Assembly (NCBI RefSeq): GCF_022394535.1
Contig: NZ_CP089414.1
Location: 2,976,001-3,040,000, forward strand
Direction: 5' to 3'
DNA from: Dyella terrae
GTDB lineage: Bacteria; Pseudomonadota; Gammaproteobacteria; Xanthomonadales; Rhodanobacteraceae
Length of the DNA stretch: 64,000 nt
The notes under the pieces were generated by a model. It was not told the origin of the DNA and made no database searches. It saw only the letters and a program-made list of their open reading frames with translations. The position numbers were made by a program, and so were the translations under genes. Positions within the stretch are counted from its first letter, which is position 1. Every line of letters starts with the position of its first letter. Positions 23,765 through 32,747 of this stretch are shown piece after piece.

Positions 23765-26608
23765 ATGCCACGACCAGCCCCAACACCTGCGCCGACGGTG
23801 AAGCGACTCCATCGACGTGCGATAGCCATCGCCGTTGGTATCACGCTTTCTGCCTCTGCATGGGCGCAGACGAGCTCGCCATCCACGGGTGATATCCCCG
23901 CTGGCGCGCAAGACCAGTCGGTAGCGCCGACGGATACGAACAACGATAAGAAGTCGGTCAAACAGCTCGATCAAGTGGTCGTTACCGGCTCACGTATTCC
24001 GCGCTCGGACTTGGAAGGACCATCGCCGGTCACTGTGATTACGGCCGCCGACATTGACGCCAAGGGCTATCGGAATGCGTTCGACGCCATTTCGCAGGCT
24101 ACGCAGAACACGGGCATCACCACCGGACAGGACTTCGGCAGTACGTTCACACCGGCTGGCAGCTTCGTCAGCCTTCGCGGCCTGGGTCCAAACCACACAT
24201 TGGTGCTGGTCAATGGTCATCGCCTCGCGGAGTATCCCGTCGCGTACAACGGCGAAGTGAACGCAGTCAATCTCGCCAATATCCCCTCAGAGTTCATCGA
24301 GCGGATTGAGATCACGGATGCGGGTGCCTCTGCCATTTACGGTTCCGATGCCATCGCTGGCGTCGTCAACATCATCCTCAAGCAGCACTATGACGGCACC
24401 GATATCAACGTGCGCACGGGCGGAACCCAAGGTGGCGGCGGCGCAAACCAACGTCTTCAGCTGACCCAGGGCATCAATGCCGGTAAGTTGAGCGGCCTCG
24501 TCGGCCTGGAGCTCAATCATGTGCAGCCGCTAACGTTTGGCGACCGGAACCTGAGTGCTTCGTATACGCGTGGCGCACTTGATCCCACCACATCGGTTCC
24601 TTCGGTGGCTTCGATTCGCGACCCCATCTCCGGGGGCTATATCACTCCACCAAACGGCGCATGTTCGGGGCTATCCGGCCTGATGGGCGGAAGTGTGGGT
24701 CTCGCCACCAGCAACGACCCCAATCGGCCCGGCACCTATTGCGGAAGCGATCGCTATTACAACGACGGCACGATCGGCGCCGGAAAGCGGCAGGCATCGG
24801 CCTTTGCTTCGCTTCACTACGCGCTCAACGATCACACCTCACTCTATGGCGACTTTCTTGCCGATGACACGAAAGTCACCAGCACGCTGATCGGTCCGCC
24901 CTCGTGGGGAACCTCGACGGTTGTTGGTCCGTTCTGGGATGCGAACACGGGCCAACTGGAGAACTTGCAGCGCACGATTGCCCCGGATGAGGGCATTGGC
25001 CTCAGTGCCTACAATCACGTCTACCTGGAGCGGTCGTGGACGGCCTCGCTCGGCGCCAAGGGAAGCTTTGGTGATAGCCGCTGGCAGTACGACGCCAACT
25101 TCACGACGTCCCATTACAGCAGCGACCAGACCAGGTATCGCCTGCTGAGCAATGTGGATTCGTTCTTCCTTGGCTCGCAGATCGGTACGCAGAATGTCAG
25201 CGGTACGCCATTCCCGGTCTATGCGCCGAACCTGTCGAAGCTCTACAGCCCGCTATCCGCGCAGGATTACTCCTCCATCGCCGCGTCCAGCACGAGCAAG
25301 AATACGTCGTGGACGCAATCCGCCAGCCTGGTCGTGAATGGCCCGTTGTTTGAGTTGCCCAATGGCGATTTCAATGTCGCCGCGTTGGCTGAGCTAGGGG
25401 ATCAGGGCTATCGAAACAATCCCGATCCTCGCATCGACGAGGGGTATTTCTGGGGGACGTCGAGTGCCGATGGCTCGCAGGGAACGCGTCGCAACCAAGC
25501 CGTTGGCGTCGAGTTCAATGCGCCCGTGCTGAAGTCGTTGACCGTGTCTGGCGCGGCTCGCTATGACCGCTTCCATTTTGCAGGCAATGCGATTGGCAAA
25601 CCGACCTATAACCTGGGCCTGGAGTACCGTCCGATCGATGGCCTGCTGGTACGCGGAAGCTACGCGACCAGCTTCCGCGCCCCGGACATGAACTACATCT
25701 TCTCCAACCAGACGCTCGGCTATCAACCGGGTATGACCGACTACTATCTGTGCCGCCAGGGTGGCCAGCCGTACGGTAGTTGCGATCAGGTCTTCGACAT
25801 CAACTATACCCAGAGCGGTAACCGGAACCTGAAACCGGAGGAGGCGCGCTCCTTCACTTATGGGCTTGTCTGGTCGCCCACGCAGAACCTCGATCTTTCG
25901 GTCGACTACTACCACATCGCCATCACCAACGAAGTCACTGATCTCAGCGTCGACCAGCTTCTACGGACGGACGCCGACTGCCTGGAAGGAAAGACACTGG
26001 CTGGCACGACTGTCGATCCGCAATCCGCGCTATGCCGAGATGCCACCACACGCGTGCATAGAAATGCGCCCAACGCGCTGGTGAACCCCAACTATGTAAC
26101 GTCGGTCGACATCAATCCCATCAATGCCGCCAACGAACACACCAGTGGCCTTGATGCGACCGCAGATATCCGATGGGGCGAGCGCTTTGGTCGCTTCGAT
26201 TTCAAACTGAACTACACCACGGTCTTTGATCACAAGTACGAGCAGTTCACTGGGGACGCTGTGCAGGACGACCTGAGCATCGCCTACCAGAACGAATGGC
26301 GAAGCAAGATCGATGGAACACTGAGTTGGCGACTCAATGCTTGGTCGGCAACGATCAACGGCATCCGCTATGGCCGTATTCCGCAGCTCGACCAAACGGC
26401 GTACCGGACGCCTTACACGCTGTTCAATACGAGCGTCGGCTATCAGGTGAACAAGCAGACCTCGGTGTCCCTGATCGTCAACAACATCGCCAATCGATTC
26501 CCTGTCGACAGGACAGGCGGCTGGCCCAACTATCCGTCCAGCACGTACGACATCTACGGGCGGCAGTGGTGGATTGAGCTCGACTATCACTTCGGACAGA
26601 AGTCGTAA
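23765..26608 (+). CDS. TonB-dependent outer-membrane receptor
   Basis: This is a 947-residue receptor. A signal peptide with a basic start ends at SAWA near residue 35 and is followed by a disordered spacer. A plug domain begins at about residue 68 (QLDQVVVTGSRIPRSD, typical of large Xanthomonadales receptors), with FVSLRGLGPNHTLVLVNGHRLAEYP and IERIEITDAGASAIYGSDAIAGVVNI. The barrel ends with WWIELDYHFGQKS. It imports a substrate using TonB energy; peptides or sugars are typical for this subclass. A drug-response-like cluster begins downstream, but a functional link is not shown. Confidence 0.9.
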   Translation: MPRPAPTPAPTVKRLHRRAIAIAVGITLSASAWAQTSSPSTGDIPAGAQDQSVAPTDTNNDKKSVKQLDQVVVTGSRIPRSDLEGPSPVTVITAADIDAKGYRNAFDAISQATQNTGITTGQDFGSTFTPAGSFVSLRGLGPNHTLVLVNGHRLAEYPVAYNGEVNAVNLANIPSEFIERIEITDAGASAIYGSDAIAGVVNIILKQHYDGTDINVRTGGTQGGGGANQRLQLTQGINAGKLSGLVGLELNHVQPLTFGDRNLSASYTRGALDPTTSVPSVASIRDPISGGYITPPNGACSGLSGLMGGSVGLATSNDPNRPGTYCGSDRYYNDGTIGAGKRQASAFASLHYALNDHTSLYGDFLADDTKVTSTLIGPPSWGTSTVVGPFWDANTGQLENLQRTIAPDEGIGLSAYNHVYLERSWTASLGAKGSFGDSRWQYDANFTTSHYSSDQTRYRLLSNVDSFFLGSQIGTQNVSGTPFPVYAPNLSKLYSPLSAQDYSSIAASSTSKNTSWTQSASLVVNGPLFELPNGDFNVAALAELGDQGYRNNPDPRIDEGYFWGTSSADGSQGTRRNQAVGVEFNAPVLKSLTVSGAARYDRFHFAGNAIGKPTYNLGLEYRPIDGLLVRGSYATSFRAPDMNYIFSNQTLGYQPGMTDYYLCRQGGQPYGSCDQVFDINYTQSGNRNLKPEEARSFTYGLVWSPTQNLDLSVDYYHIAITNEVTDLSVDQLLRTDADCLEGKTLAGTTVDPQSALCRDATTRVHRNAPNALVNPNYVTSVDINPINAANEHTSGLDATADIRWGERFGRFDFKLNYTTVFDHKYEQFTGDAVQDDLSIAYQNEWRSKIDGTLSWRLNAWSATINGIRYGRIPQLDQTAYRTPYTLFNTSVGYQVNKQTSVSLIVNNIANRFPVDRTGGWPNYPSSTYDIYGRQWWIELDYHFGQKS

Positions 26609-26648
26609 CACAGGACGTTGCGACGTTTGTTTCCCTAGGTGAGCAACC

Positions 26649-26679
26649 GGTGGAGTGCGTGGGCAACCCGCACTCCACC
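26649..26679 (+). terminator. Hairpin terminator after TonB receptor
   Basis: GGTGGAGTGCG and CGCACTCCACC form an 11-bp stem around TGGGCAACC, followed by ATTTAG. It lies 40 bases after the receptor stop. The T-run is short, so efficiency is uncertain. Confidence 0.6.
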
Positions 26680-26737
26680 ATTTAGCACGTTCGTTGATCC
26701 GTGCCCTGCGTGCTGATCTGCCGATCAACCATGGGTA

Positions 26738-27376
26738 TCAGGCATAGGGTGTCCCGGCGAAAGCCGCGTTGACGCCGACAAAACCACGCTCCATCACGCC
26801 CCCGAACGCCGCTTCGGGCTTTTGCTTTCCGCGAAAGGCGCGAAGTGCTTCGCCGTACGCAATCACCATGGTGTCCATCAACATGGCTGCGGCGAGGCGT
26901 GCGTCAGGGTCCACGTGCGGCTTGCCCACGGCGTCGCACAGCATGACGGCGAGATCATCGGCGAGCGTTACCTGAAGCTCGCGGGCGCGCGTGGTCAGTG
27001 CCGCGCTTTCGGCGACGGTACGCCAGAACTGGTCTGTGCGTTTCGAGATCCGCAACAGTGGATGCCGCCCTTCCAGCAGTCCGCGCATCAACGCCTGGAA
27101 TGCGTGAACGGGTAACTGCTTGCCGCGACCAACAACCGCCGCGCGTACCAAGGCACGCGTTTCTTCCTCGCGGTCAAAGATCAGGTCCTCCTTGCGCGCG
27201 AAGTAGTTGAACACGGTCTTCCGCGCGACGTCCGCTTCGCGCGCTATGTCATCGACCGACACGTTGTCGAAACCGTGTTCGACAAACAGGCGCGTGGCGA
27301 CGTCGGAAATCGCCTGGCGCGTTGCTGCCTTCTTGCGGTCACGGAGCCCCGGCTGATCTGGCTTGCTGGTGTTCAT
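26738..27376 (-). CDS. TetR-family regulator of the FAD monooxygenase gene
   Basis: This is a 212-residue repressor. The HTH is clear: ATRLFVEHGFDNVSVDDIAREADVARKTVFNYFARKEDLI at about residues 28-67. The C-terminal domain resembles the MftR/SACE_7040 group. The start is the ATG at 27376; a TTG two codons earlier is also in frame. It is divergent from a FAD monooxygenase gene, and a palindrome at 27387-27401 sits directly upstream of its own start. It probably represses both genes and responds to the monooxygenase's aromatic substrate. Confidence 0.85.
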   Translation of the reverse strand: MNTSKPDQPGLRDRKKAATRQAISDVATRLFVEHGFDNVSVDDIAREADVARKTVFNYFARKEDLIFDREEETRALVRAAVVGRGKQLPVHAFQALMRGLLEGRHPLLRISKRTDQFWRTVAESAALTTRARELQVTLADDLAVMLCDAVGKPHVDPDARLAAAMLMDTMVIAYGEALRAFRGKQKPEAAFGGVMERGFVGVNAAFAGTPYA

Positions 27377-27386
27377 ATCCAAAATA

Positions 27387-27401
27387 TTATACTGAGTGTA
27401 A
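27387..27401. promoter_or_regulatory. TetR operator, 7-1-7 palindrome
   Basis: TTATACTGAGTGTAA is an inverted repeat (6 of 7 arm bases pair) centred 18 bases upstream of the tetR-type start at 27376. It contains TATACT, which may double as a -10 box. Its placement between divergent regulator and target genes supports an operator. Confidence 0.6.
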
Positions 27402-27461
27402 GATTTATGCCGTGGCCGCCGATCATCCCCGATGGCCCGATGCTGTCTTAAGGAGACTGCC

Positions 27462-29012
27462 TTGATTTACGACGTCGCTATTGCCGGCGCGGGTCCTGTC
27501 GGCTTGTTTCTCGCTTGTGAACTGCGCCTTGCGGGTCTCTCCGTGTTGGTGTTGGAGCAAGCCCACGAACCGCGCTCACCTTTGAAGCGCCTGCCTTTCG
27601 GCATGCGCGGCCTTACGGTGCCCACGATCGAAACCCTCTATCGTCGTGGCCTGCTGGACGACATCGCTGCGCTGCAGTCGTCGAACGCAGGCTCCGGTGC
27701 AAACAACGCAGCGGCAGCGCATTGGATGAACCAGCCCCGCCGTCCAGGCGGACACTTTGCCGGCATCCAGTTCTACCACGACAAGATCGACACCTCGACG
27801 TGGCCGTATCACCGACCGGGTCCGGCCGGTTCCAACATGGCCGTCGATCTGGAGTCCCTCGAATCTGTCCTGGCCGCTCGCGCAGCCGCAACAGGTGTCG
27901 ATATCAGGCGCGGCACGGGCGTTGAAGGTATCGATCCATCGGACGATGTCGTGATCATTCGTACGGCTGGAGAGATCTTTCGCGCGCGCTGGCTCGTCGG
28001 GTGCGATGGTGGGCGCAGCACCGTACGCAAGGCGGGTGGCTTCGAATTCGCCGGCACCGAGCCCGAGTTCACCGGTTACTCCGTCGACGTCGAACTGGCC
28101 GACCCGGACAAGCTCCAGCCGGGTCGCCATTACACAGCAACGGGCATGTACACCTACGCGCTACCTGGAACGATTGGCATGGTCGACTTCGACGGGGGCG
28201 CTTTTCATCGCACCCAGCCGATCACACTCGATCATGTGCAAACCGTACTGCGTCGTGTCTCTGGCGCAGACGTCACCGTGACTGTTCTTCGACTTGCGGC
28301 TACCTGGACCGATCGCGCCTACCAGGCGACATCGTATCGCCGCGGCCGGGTGCTGCTCGCTGGCGACGCCGCACACGTCCACTCGCCCCTGGGCGGCCAG
28401 GGACTCAACCTCGGGCTTGGCGACGCCATGAACCTGGGATGGAAACTCGCTGCCACGCTCCGTGGCGATGCGCTGGATGGCCTGCTCGACACCTATGCAA
28501 GTGAACGCATGCCGATCGGCGCGCAAGTTCTGGATTGGTCACGCGCACAAGTCGCGCTTATGCGGCCGAGCCGAAGTACGCGTGCGCTGGAGGCCATCAT
28601 CCGTGACCTCATCGACACGCCCGACGGCGCGACGTACTTCGCCAGACGCTTATGGGGTATTGGTCTCCGCCACGATCTCGGCGATGGCCATCCACTGGTG
28701 GGATGCAGTGCCCCCGATCTCGAACTGGTTGACGGAACAAAACTCAGCGAGCGGCTCCGATCGGGAAAAGCCCTGCTTCTGGACTTCAACGCCGATGCGC
28801 CGCTTCAGGAGCTGGCGAACCGCTGGGAAGATCGCGTCATCTATGTCGCCAGTGACGCCGTGGACACCATGGGCCTGAACGCCCTGCTCGTACGGCCTGA
28901 CGGTTTGGTGGCCTGGGCCACCGAGGCCACGCCTGATCCGGATGAAGCGGCGAGCGCCGCGTCGCGATGGTTCGGCAAGGCGGCGCCGGAGCAGGTTCCG
29001 TCAGGCAGCTGA
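27462..29012 (+). CDS. FAD-dependent aromatic monooxygenase (rifampicin monooxygenase/PgaE type)
   Basis: This is a 516-residue class A flavoprotein hydroxylase. The dinucleotide fold GAGPVG lies near residue 9, the DG motif is GCDGGRSTVRKAGG, and the second FAD motif is RVLLAGDAAHVHSPLGGQGLNLGLGDAMNLGWKLA. MRGLTVPTIETLYRRGLLDD resembles Rox and polyketide hydroxylases. The C-terminal thioredoxin-like domain of this group is present. TTG at 27462 is chosen because AAGGAG lies 8 bases ahead; an ATG at 27432 would add 10 residues. It probably hydroxylates an aromatic antibiotic or metabolite. Confidence 0.85.
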   Translation: MIYDVAIAGAGPVGLFLACELRLAGLSVLVLEQAHEPRSPLKRLPFGMRGLTVPTIETLYRRGLLDDIAALQSSNAGSGANNAAAAHWMNQPRRPGGHFAGIQFYHDKIDTSTWPYHRPGPAGSNMAVDLESLESVLAARAAATGVDIRRGTGVEGIDPSDDVVIIRTAGEIFRARWLVGCDGGRSTVRKAGGFEFAGTEPEFTGYSVDVELADPDKLQPGRHYTATGMYTYALPGTIGMVDFDGGAFHRTQPITLDHVQTVLRRVSGADVTVTVLRLAATWTDRAYQATSYRRGRVLLAGDAAHVHSPLGGQGLNLGLGDAMNLGWKLAATLRGDALDGLLDTYASERMPIGAQVLDWSRAQVALMRPSRSTRALEAIIRDLIDTPDGATYFARRLWGIGLRHDLGDGHPLVGCSAPDLELVDGTKLSERLRSGKALLLDFNADAPLQELANRWEDRVIYVASDAVDTMGLNALLVRPDGLVAWATEATPDPDEAASAASRWFGKAAPEQVPSGS

Positions 29013-29043
29013 TCCCGTCCCGGGCGGCCTATTGACGCGGCAT

Positions 29044-29061
29044 TATTGTGAATCCACAATA
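29044..29061. promoter_or_regulatory. MarR-type operator, 7-4-7 palindrome
   Basis: TATTGTG and CACAATA are perfect inverted arms around AATC, ending 5 bases before the MFS start at 29067. No Shine-Dalgarno fits between, so the MFS message may be leaderless and the palindrome overlaps the promoter or start site. The MarR gene downstream of the pump is the likely binder. Confidence 0.65.
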
Positions 29062-29066
29062 GTTGT

Positions 29067-30509
29067 ATGAATACAACTATCAGCCCCAATGGGCGGGCAA
29101 CAACCCATCCGAACCTCATCCTGGGCATCTGCTGCCTGAGCCTGCTGATGGTGGCGATGGACGCCACCATCGTGAATGTCGCCCTGCCCGCGATCCGGCG
29201 GGATCTGGGGGCGTCGATATCGGGGCTGCAGTGGGTGATCGATGCCTACACCATGGTGGTGGCAAGCCTGCTGATGCTGGCGGGTTCGATGGCCGACCGC
29301 TTTGGGCGACGCCGCGTGTTTCAGTCAGGCATGGCGTTATTCATGCTGGGCTCGCTGCTATGCAGCCTTGCACCGAATATTTATGGGCTGGCCGCATTCC
29401 GCGTGGTGCAGGCGTTGGGCGCGACCATGCTCAATCCGGTCGCCATGTCGATCATCGCCAATACGTTCCATGAGCCAAAGGCGCGTGCCCGCGCCATCGG
29501 CATCTGGGGCGCGGTCGCCGGCGTGTCGATGGCGTTGGGCCCGGTCATCGGCGGTGCACTGACCGAAAGCGTTGGCTGGCGCTCCATCTTCTGGGTCAAC
29601 CTGCCCGTGGGTGCAGCGGCGATGCTGCTGGCCGCACGCTACATTCCTGAATCCAGAGCGCCGAAGCCGCGACGCGTGGATCCCATCGGACAGCTGCTGG
29701 TATTCGCCATCCTGGCTACGGTGACCTATGCGGTTATCGAAGGCCCCCACGCGGGATGGGGCTCGACCACGATCATCGGCCTGTTCGCTATCGCCGTGTT
29801 TGCGCTGATCACGCTGCTTGTCTATGAGCCCCGGCGTCACGATCCGTTGATCGATGTTCGGTTCTTTCGCAGTGCGCCTTTCAGCAGCGCCACGGTGATC
29901 GCCGTTTGTAGCTTCTCGGCCTTCTCCGGCTTTCTGTTCCTCAACACCTTGTACCTGCAGGGCGTACGCGGCCTGTCGGCCTTCCAAACCGGGCTGTGCA
30001 CGTTGCCGCTCGCGGCGGCGACGATTCTTTGCTCGCCACTCTCCGGGCGGCTGGTCGGTACCTATGGCACGCGGCCATCGCTGCTGGCCGCCGGTGTGGC
30101 GACCATCATCAGCGCGGTGATGATGACGCAGCTCACCGCGACGACGTCGCTGCTCTGGTTGTTGTTGACCTATGTCATCTTCGGGATTGGCTTCGGCATG
30201 GTGAACGCGCCGATCACCAACACAGCCGTGTCCGGCATGCCCAAGGCGCAGGCAGGCCTTGCTGCGGCGGTGGCCTCGACCAGCAGACAGGTCGGCGCCT
30301 CGCTGGGTGTCGCTCTCGCGGGCACCATCCTTGGCTCGCATATGCATGACGGGTTCGCGGAGGCATCGCATCCGTTCTGGTGGCTGATGACCGGCGGCGG
30401 CGCCACCATCGTGCTGTTGGCATGGTTGTCCAACACGGGGTGGGCGCGCGACACGACCCGTCATGCGGCGCATCTGATGGAAGAAGCACCCGCGGGAGCG
30501 CCGGCATGA
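29067..30509 (+). CDS. DHA2-family (EmrB/QacA) drug efflux MFS transporter
   Basis: This is a 480-residue, 14-helix inner-membrane proton antiporter. Motif D1 is seen in helix 1 (MVAMDATIVNVALP) and motif A in loop 2-3 (GSMADRFGRRRVF). Motif C lies in helix 5 (GAVAGVSMALGPVIGG). These define the DHA2 branch, which exports hydrophobic or cationic drugs. The start at 29067 lacks a ribosome binding site and follows a palindrome. Its stop overlaps the ATG of a MarR regulator by 4 bases, so pump and regulator are co-translated. Confidence 0.9.
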   Translation: MNTTISPNGRATTHPNLILGICCLSLLMVAMDATIVNVALPAIRRDLGASISGLQWVIDAYTMVVASLLMLAGSMADRFGRRRVFQSGMALFMLGSLLCSLAPNIYGLAAFRVVQALGATMLNPVAMSIIANTFHEPKARARAIGIWGAVAGVSMALGPVIGGALTESVGWRSIFWVNLPVGAAAMLLAARYIPESRAPKPRRVDPIGQLLVFAILATVTYAVIEGPHAGWGSTTIIGLFAIAVFALITLLVYEPRRHDPLIDVRFFRSAPFSSATVIAVCSFSAFSGFLFLNTLYLQGVRGLSAFQTGLCTLPLAAATILCSPLSGRLVGTYGTRPSLLAAGVATIISAVMMTQLTATTSLLWLLLTYVIFGIGFGMVNAPITNTAVSGMPKAQAGLAAAVASTSRQVGASLGVALAGTILGSHMHDGFAEASHPFWWLMTGGGATIVLLAWLSNTGWARDTTRHAAHLMEEAPAGAPA

Positions 30510-30946
30510 GCCGACACCCCACCAGCGGGAGTGAAGCCGACCACCTCTGGCAGATGCTCGTAAGCCTAGTGTGGGAAACGCGTGGCGAGTGGCGCCGTCA
30601 GGTGAGCGAAGTCACCGGGCTGCCCTTCAGCCGGGTGCGCGTACTGCGGCGGCTGATCGACGCGCCGGTGACCTTGAAGCAGTTGGCTGACATGACCAGC
30701 AGCGACGCACCGGCCACCACGGTCGCGGTGAATGATCTGGAGGATCGCGGCTTGGTCCAGCGCCAACCGCATCCGGACAACCGACGAGCGAAGCTGGTGT
30801 CGCTCACTCCCGCGGGCCGGAAACTCATCGAACTCATGCACCGCACGGTGCGCGACGATGCGCCCGCCGCCGTCCAGCAGCTATCCGACACCGACCTCGC
30901 GCATCTCCGCCGCATACTAGAAAAGATACAGCGCCACGAGCCCTAG
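30506..30946 (+). CDS. MarR-family regulator coupled to the MFS pump
   Basis: This is a 146-residue winged-helix regulator. The HTH-wing region is clear: VTLKQLADMTSSDAPATTVAVNDLEDRGLVQRQPHPDNRRAKLVSLTPAGRKLI at about residues 53-110. The dimer helices lie at both ends. ATGA overlap with the pump gene couples the two. It most likely represses the pump operon through the palindrome at 29044-29061 and releases it on ligand binding. Confidence 0.88.
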   Translation: MSRHPTSGSEADHLWQMLVSLVWETRGEWRRQVSEVTGLPFSRVRVLRRLIDAPVTLKQLADMTSSDAPATTVAVNDLEDRGLVQRQPHPDNRRAKLVSLTPAGRKLIELMHRTVRDDAPAAVQQLSDTDLAHLRRILEKIQRHEP

Positions 30947-30960
30947 AACCGGCGCGCGGA

Positions 30961-32106
30961 TCAGCGCCCGTGCATGTGCTCTTTCATCACCTCAAGACTC
31001 AGGCTGAGCGAGATATGCGATAGCTCGGTGGCGGCGGCTTCGGCAGAGGCCTTGGCTGCCTCAACGACGCGAGAGAACATCTCGCTCTCATAGTCCTTGA
31101 CGGCGGACTTCCAATCGCGATGTTCGATCAAGTGCCGACCCAGTTCGGCGGCATCGAGCAATGCGGCGTTTACGCCTTCGCCGCCGAAAGGCGACATCAC
31201 ATGCGCGGCATCGCCCAAGAGCGTCACTCCTGCGCGATGCGCCCAGTGGTGGCCCACGGGCAACGCGTAGATCTGCCGCGGGACCATCATGTCGTTACTC
31301 GCACGAATCAGGTCGAGTAGTGGATTGGCCCAGCCATCGAACTCGGCAACAAGGCGCGCCCGCGCCGTTGCTGGTGAAGAGAAGTCGAAGTGCTTCGCAG
31401 CCCAGTCCGAAGGCACCCGAAAGATGGCGTAGCCCCGAAGATGGGCATGACCGTTGCGTTGAATGATGAGCGCACGCCCATCATTACCCTCGGCGCCGAG
31501 CTTGCCGCGACCCACGAGCAACGAAAGCTCGGGATGCCGGGTATCCACGTCATCAAGGCCGAACTCGATAAAGGTCAGGCCCGAGTACTGAGGCTCATAG
31601 CGCGACACCAGTGGACGCACCATCGACCAAGTGCCGTCCGCACCCACCACCAGATCGAACGTCTCGCTGCTGCCGTGCGCAAAAATGATGTCATAGGTTC
31701 CGTCGGCGTTCGGCTGTACCTGCGTGACCGCGTGATCCCACCGCACGGTGTTCGACGGGAGAGAGGCGAGCAGCATGTCTCTCAGCGCCGTGCGATCCAC
31801 CTCTGGACGATCACCCGCGCTCGCATCGTCATCGGCCAACAGGATGTGGCCAGCCTTGTCGCATAGGCGGCTGCCCTGATCCTCGTAGCGAGCAATGGCT
31901 AGAAACTCGCGCTCAAGACCGGCGCGACGCAGGGCCAACTGGCCGGAATCGGCATGCAGGTCGAGCGTGCCGCCCTGCGGTCGAACCTTGGCATGAGTTT
32001 CACGTTCGAACACGGTGGACGCCATACCGCCCAAGGCGAGTATGCGAGCAAGGGCAAGACCACCCGGGCCCCCGCCGACAATGGCAATACGCAGCTGATC
32101 AGTCAT
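30961..32106 (-). CDS. TetX-like FAD-dependent monooxygenase
   Basis: This 381-residue flavoprotein is close in length to TetX (about 388). FAD motifs are GGGPGGLALARILALGG near residue 10, VVGADGTWSMVRP, and GVTLLGDAAHVMSPFGGEGVNAALLDAAELG. The stretch PQGGTLDLHADSGQLALRRAGL is highly typical of TetX and close relatives, lying at the flavin-substrate interface. Such enzymes hydroxylate tetracyclines or other polycyclic aromatics. Whether it acts on tetracycline cannot be told. It is divergent from a MarR gene with a perfect palindrome between them, implying inducible expression. The ATG at 32106 has a modest GAGG site. Confidence 0.82.
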   Translation of the reverse strand: MTDQLRIAIVGGGPGGLALARILALGGMASTVFERETHAKVRPQGGTLDLHADSGQLALRRAGLEREFLAIARYEDQGSRLCDKAGHILLADDDASAGDRPEVDRTALRDMLLASLPSNTVRWDHAVTQVQPNADGTYDIIFAHGSSETFDLVVGADGTWSMVRPLVSRYEPQYSGLTFIEFGLDDVDTRHPELSLLVGRGKLGAEGNDGRALIIQRNGHAHLRGYAIFRVPSDWAAKHFDFSSPATARARLVAEFDGWANPLLDLIRASNDMMVPRQIYALPVGHHWAHRAGVTLLGDAAHVMSPFGGEGVNAALLDAAELGRHLIEHRDWKSAVKDYESEMFSRVVEAAKASAEAAATELSHISLSLSLEVMKEHMHGR

Positions 32107-32137
32107 CGACAACACCTGCCTCAGGATATACATTGGA

Positions 32138-32157
32138 ACCTATATAACAATATAGGT
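32138..32157. promoter_or_regulatory. MarR operator, perfect 8-4-8 palindrome
   Basis: ACCTATATAACAATATAGGT has perfect 8-base arms around AACA. It is 32 bases upstream of the TetX-like start and 10 bases upstream of the divergent MarR start. TATAAC may be part of a -10 box. This is the expected geometry for autoregulation plus repression of the monooxygenase. Confidence 0.75.
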
Positions 32158-32167
32158 AGCTATTCAT

Positions 32168-32635
32168 ATGTCAAGCGCTATGGATTGGAGCCTGTTCGGC
32201 AATCCCGCTCCACTCATCAACATGGCGTCGCGCAGCTTTGCCCGGCTTGGCGATCGTCAGATCAAGCCACTCGGCTTCGCCATCGGCCAGATGCCGGTGC
32301 TTTATATGCTGCGCGATGGTGGGGCGATGTCCCAGAAGCAGCTCGCAACGTTGGCGAAGATTGAGCAGCCCTCCATGGCACAGATGCTTTCGCGCATGGA
32401 GCGTGATGGATTGATTCAGCGCCAGCCTGATCCGCAGGATGGCCGAAGCAGCTTGGTCTCTTTGACCCGGCGCGCCTTATCCAAGGTCCCGAAGGTCCGA
32501 GAGGCGCTGGATAGCGGCAACAAGGACGCCTTCAGCGGATTCAGCAAGCACGAGATCGAACAGCTTGTCGATTTGCTGAAGCGCCTCAACACCAATCTCG
32601 ATCGACTTGTCGCCGAGGAAAACGCCGCTGACTAG
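32168..32635 (+). CDS. MarR-family regulator divergent from TetX-like gene
   Basis: This is a 155-residue regulator. The winged helix is MSQKQLATLAKIEQPSMAQMLSRMERDGLIQRQPDPQDGRSSLVSLT at about residues 54-100, flanked by dimerisation helices. No Shine-Dalgarno precedes the ATG at 32168; an ATG four codons later is a possible alternative. The intervening 8-4-8 palindrome and divergent layout mark it as the local regulator of the TetX-like monooxygenase. Confidence 0.87.
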   Translation: MSSAMDWSLFGNPAPLINMASRSFARLGDRQIKPLGFAIGQMPVLYMLRDGGAMSQKQLATLAKIEQPSMAQMLSRMERDGLIQRQPDPQDGRSSLVSLTRRALSKVPKVREALDSGNKDAFSGFSKHEIEQLVDLLKRLNTNLDRLVAEENAAD

Positions 32636-32747
32636 TGGCCTTGGATGGCGTCTTGCGTCACCCGATTTGACGATCGCATACGGATCGGCCTGGATACCTT
32701 CTGAATCCAACGGTCTGACTATGCCGCCAACATGCGTCGTGTCGGCC

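Noticed and set aside
26738..32635. Antibiotic biosynthetic gene cluster
   Set aside because: Monooxygenases and a pump are present, but there is no polyketide synthase, NRPS or other scaffold-forming enzyme nearby.
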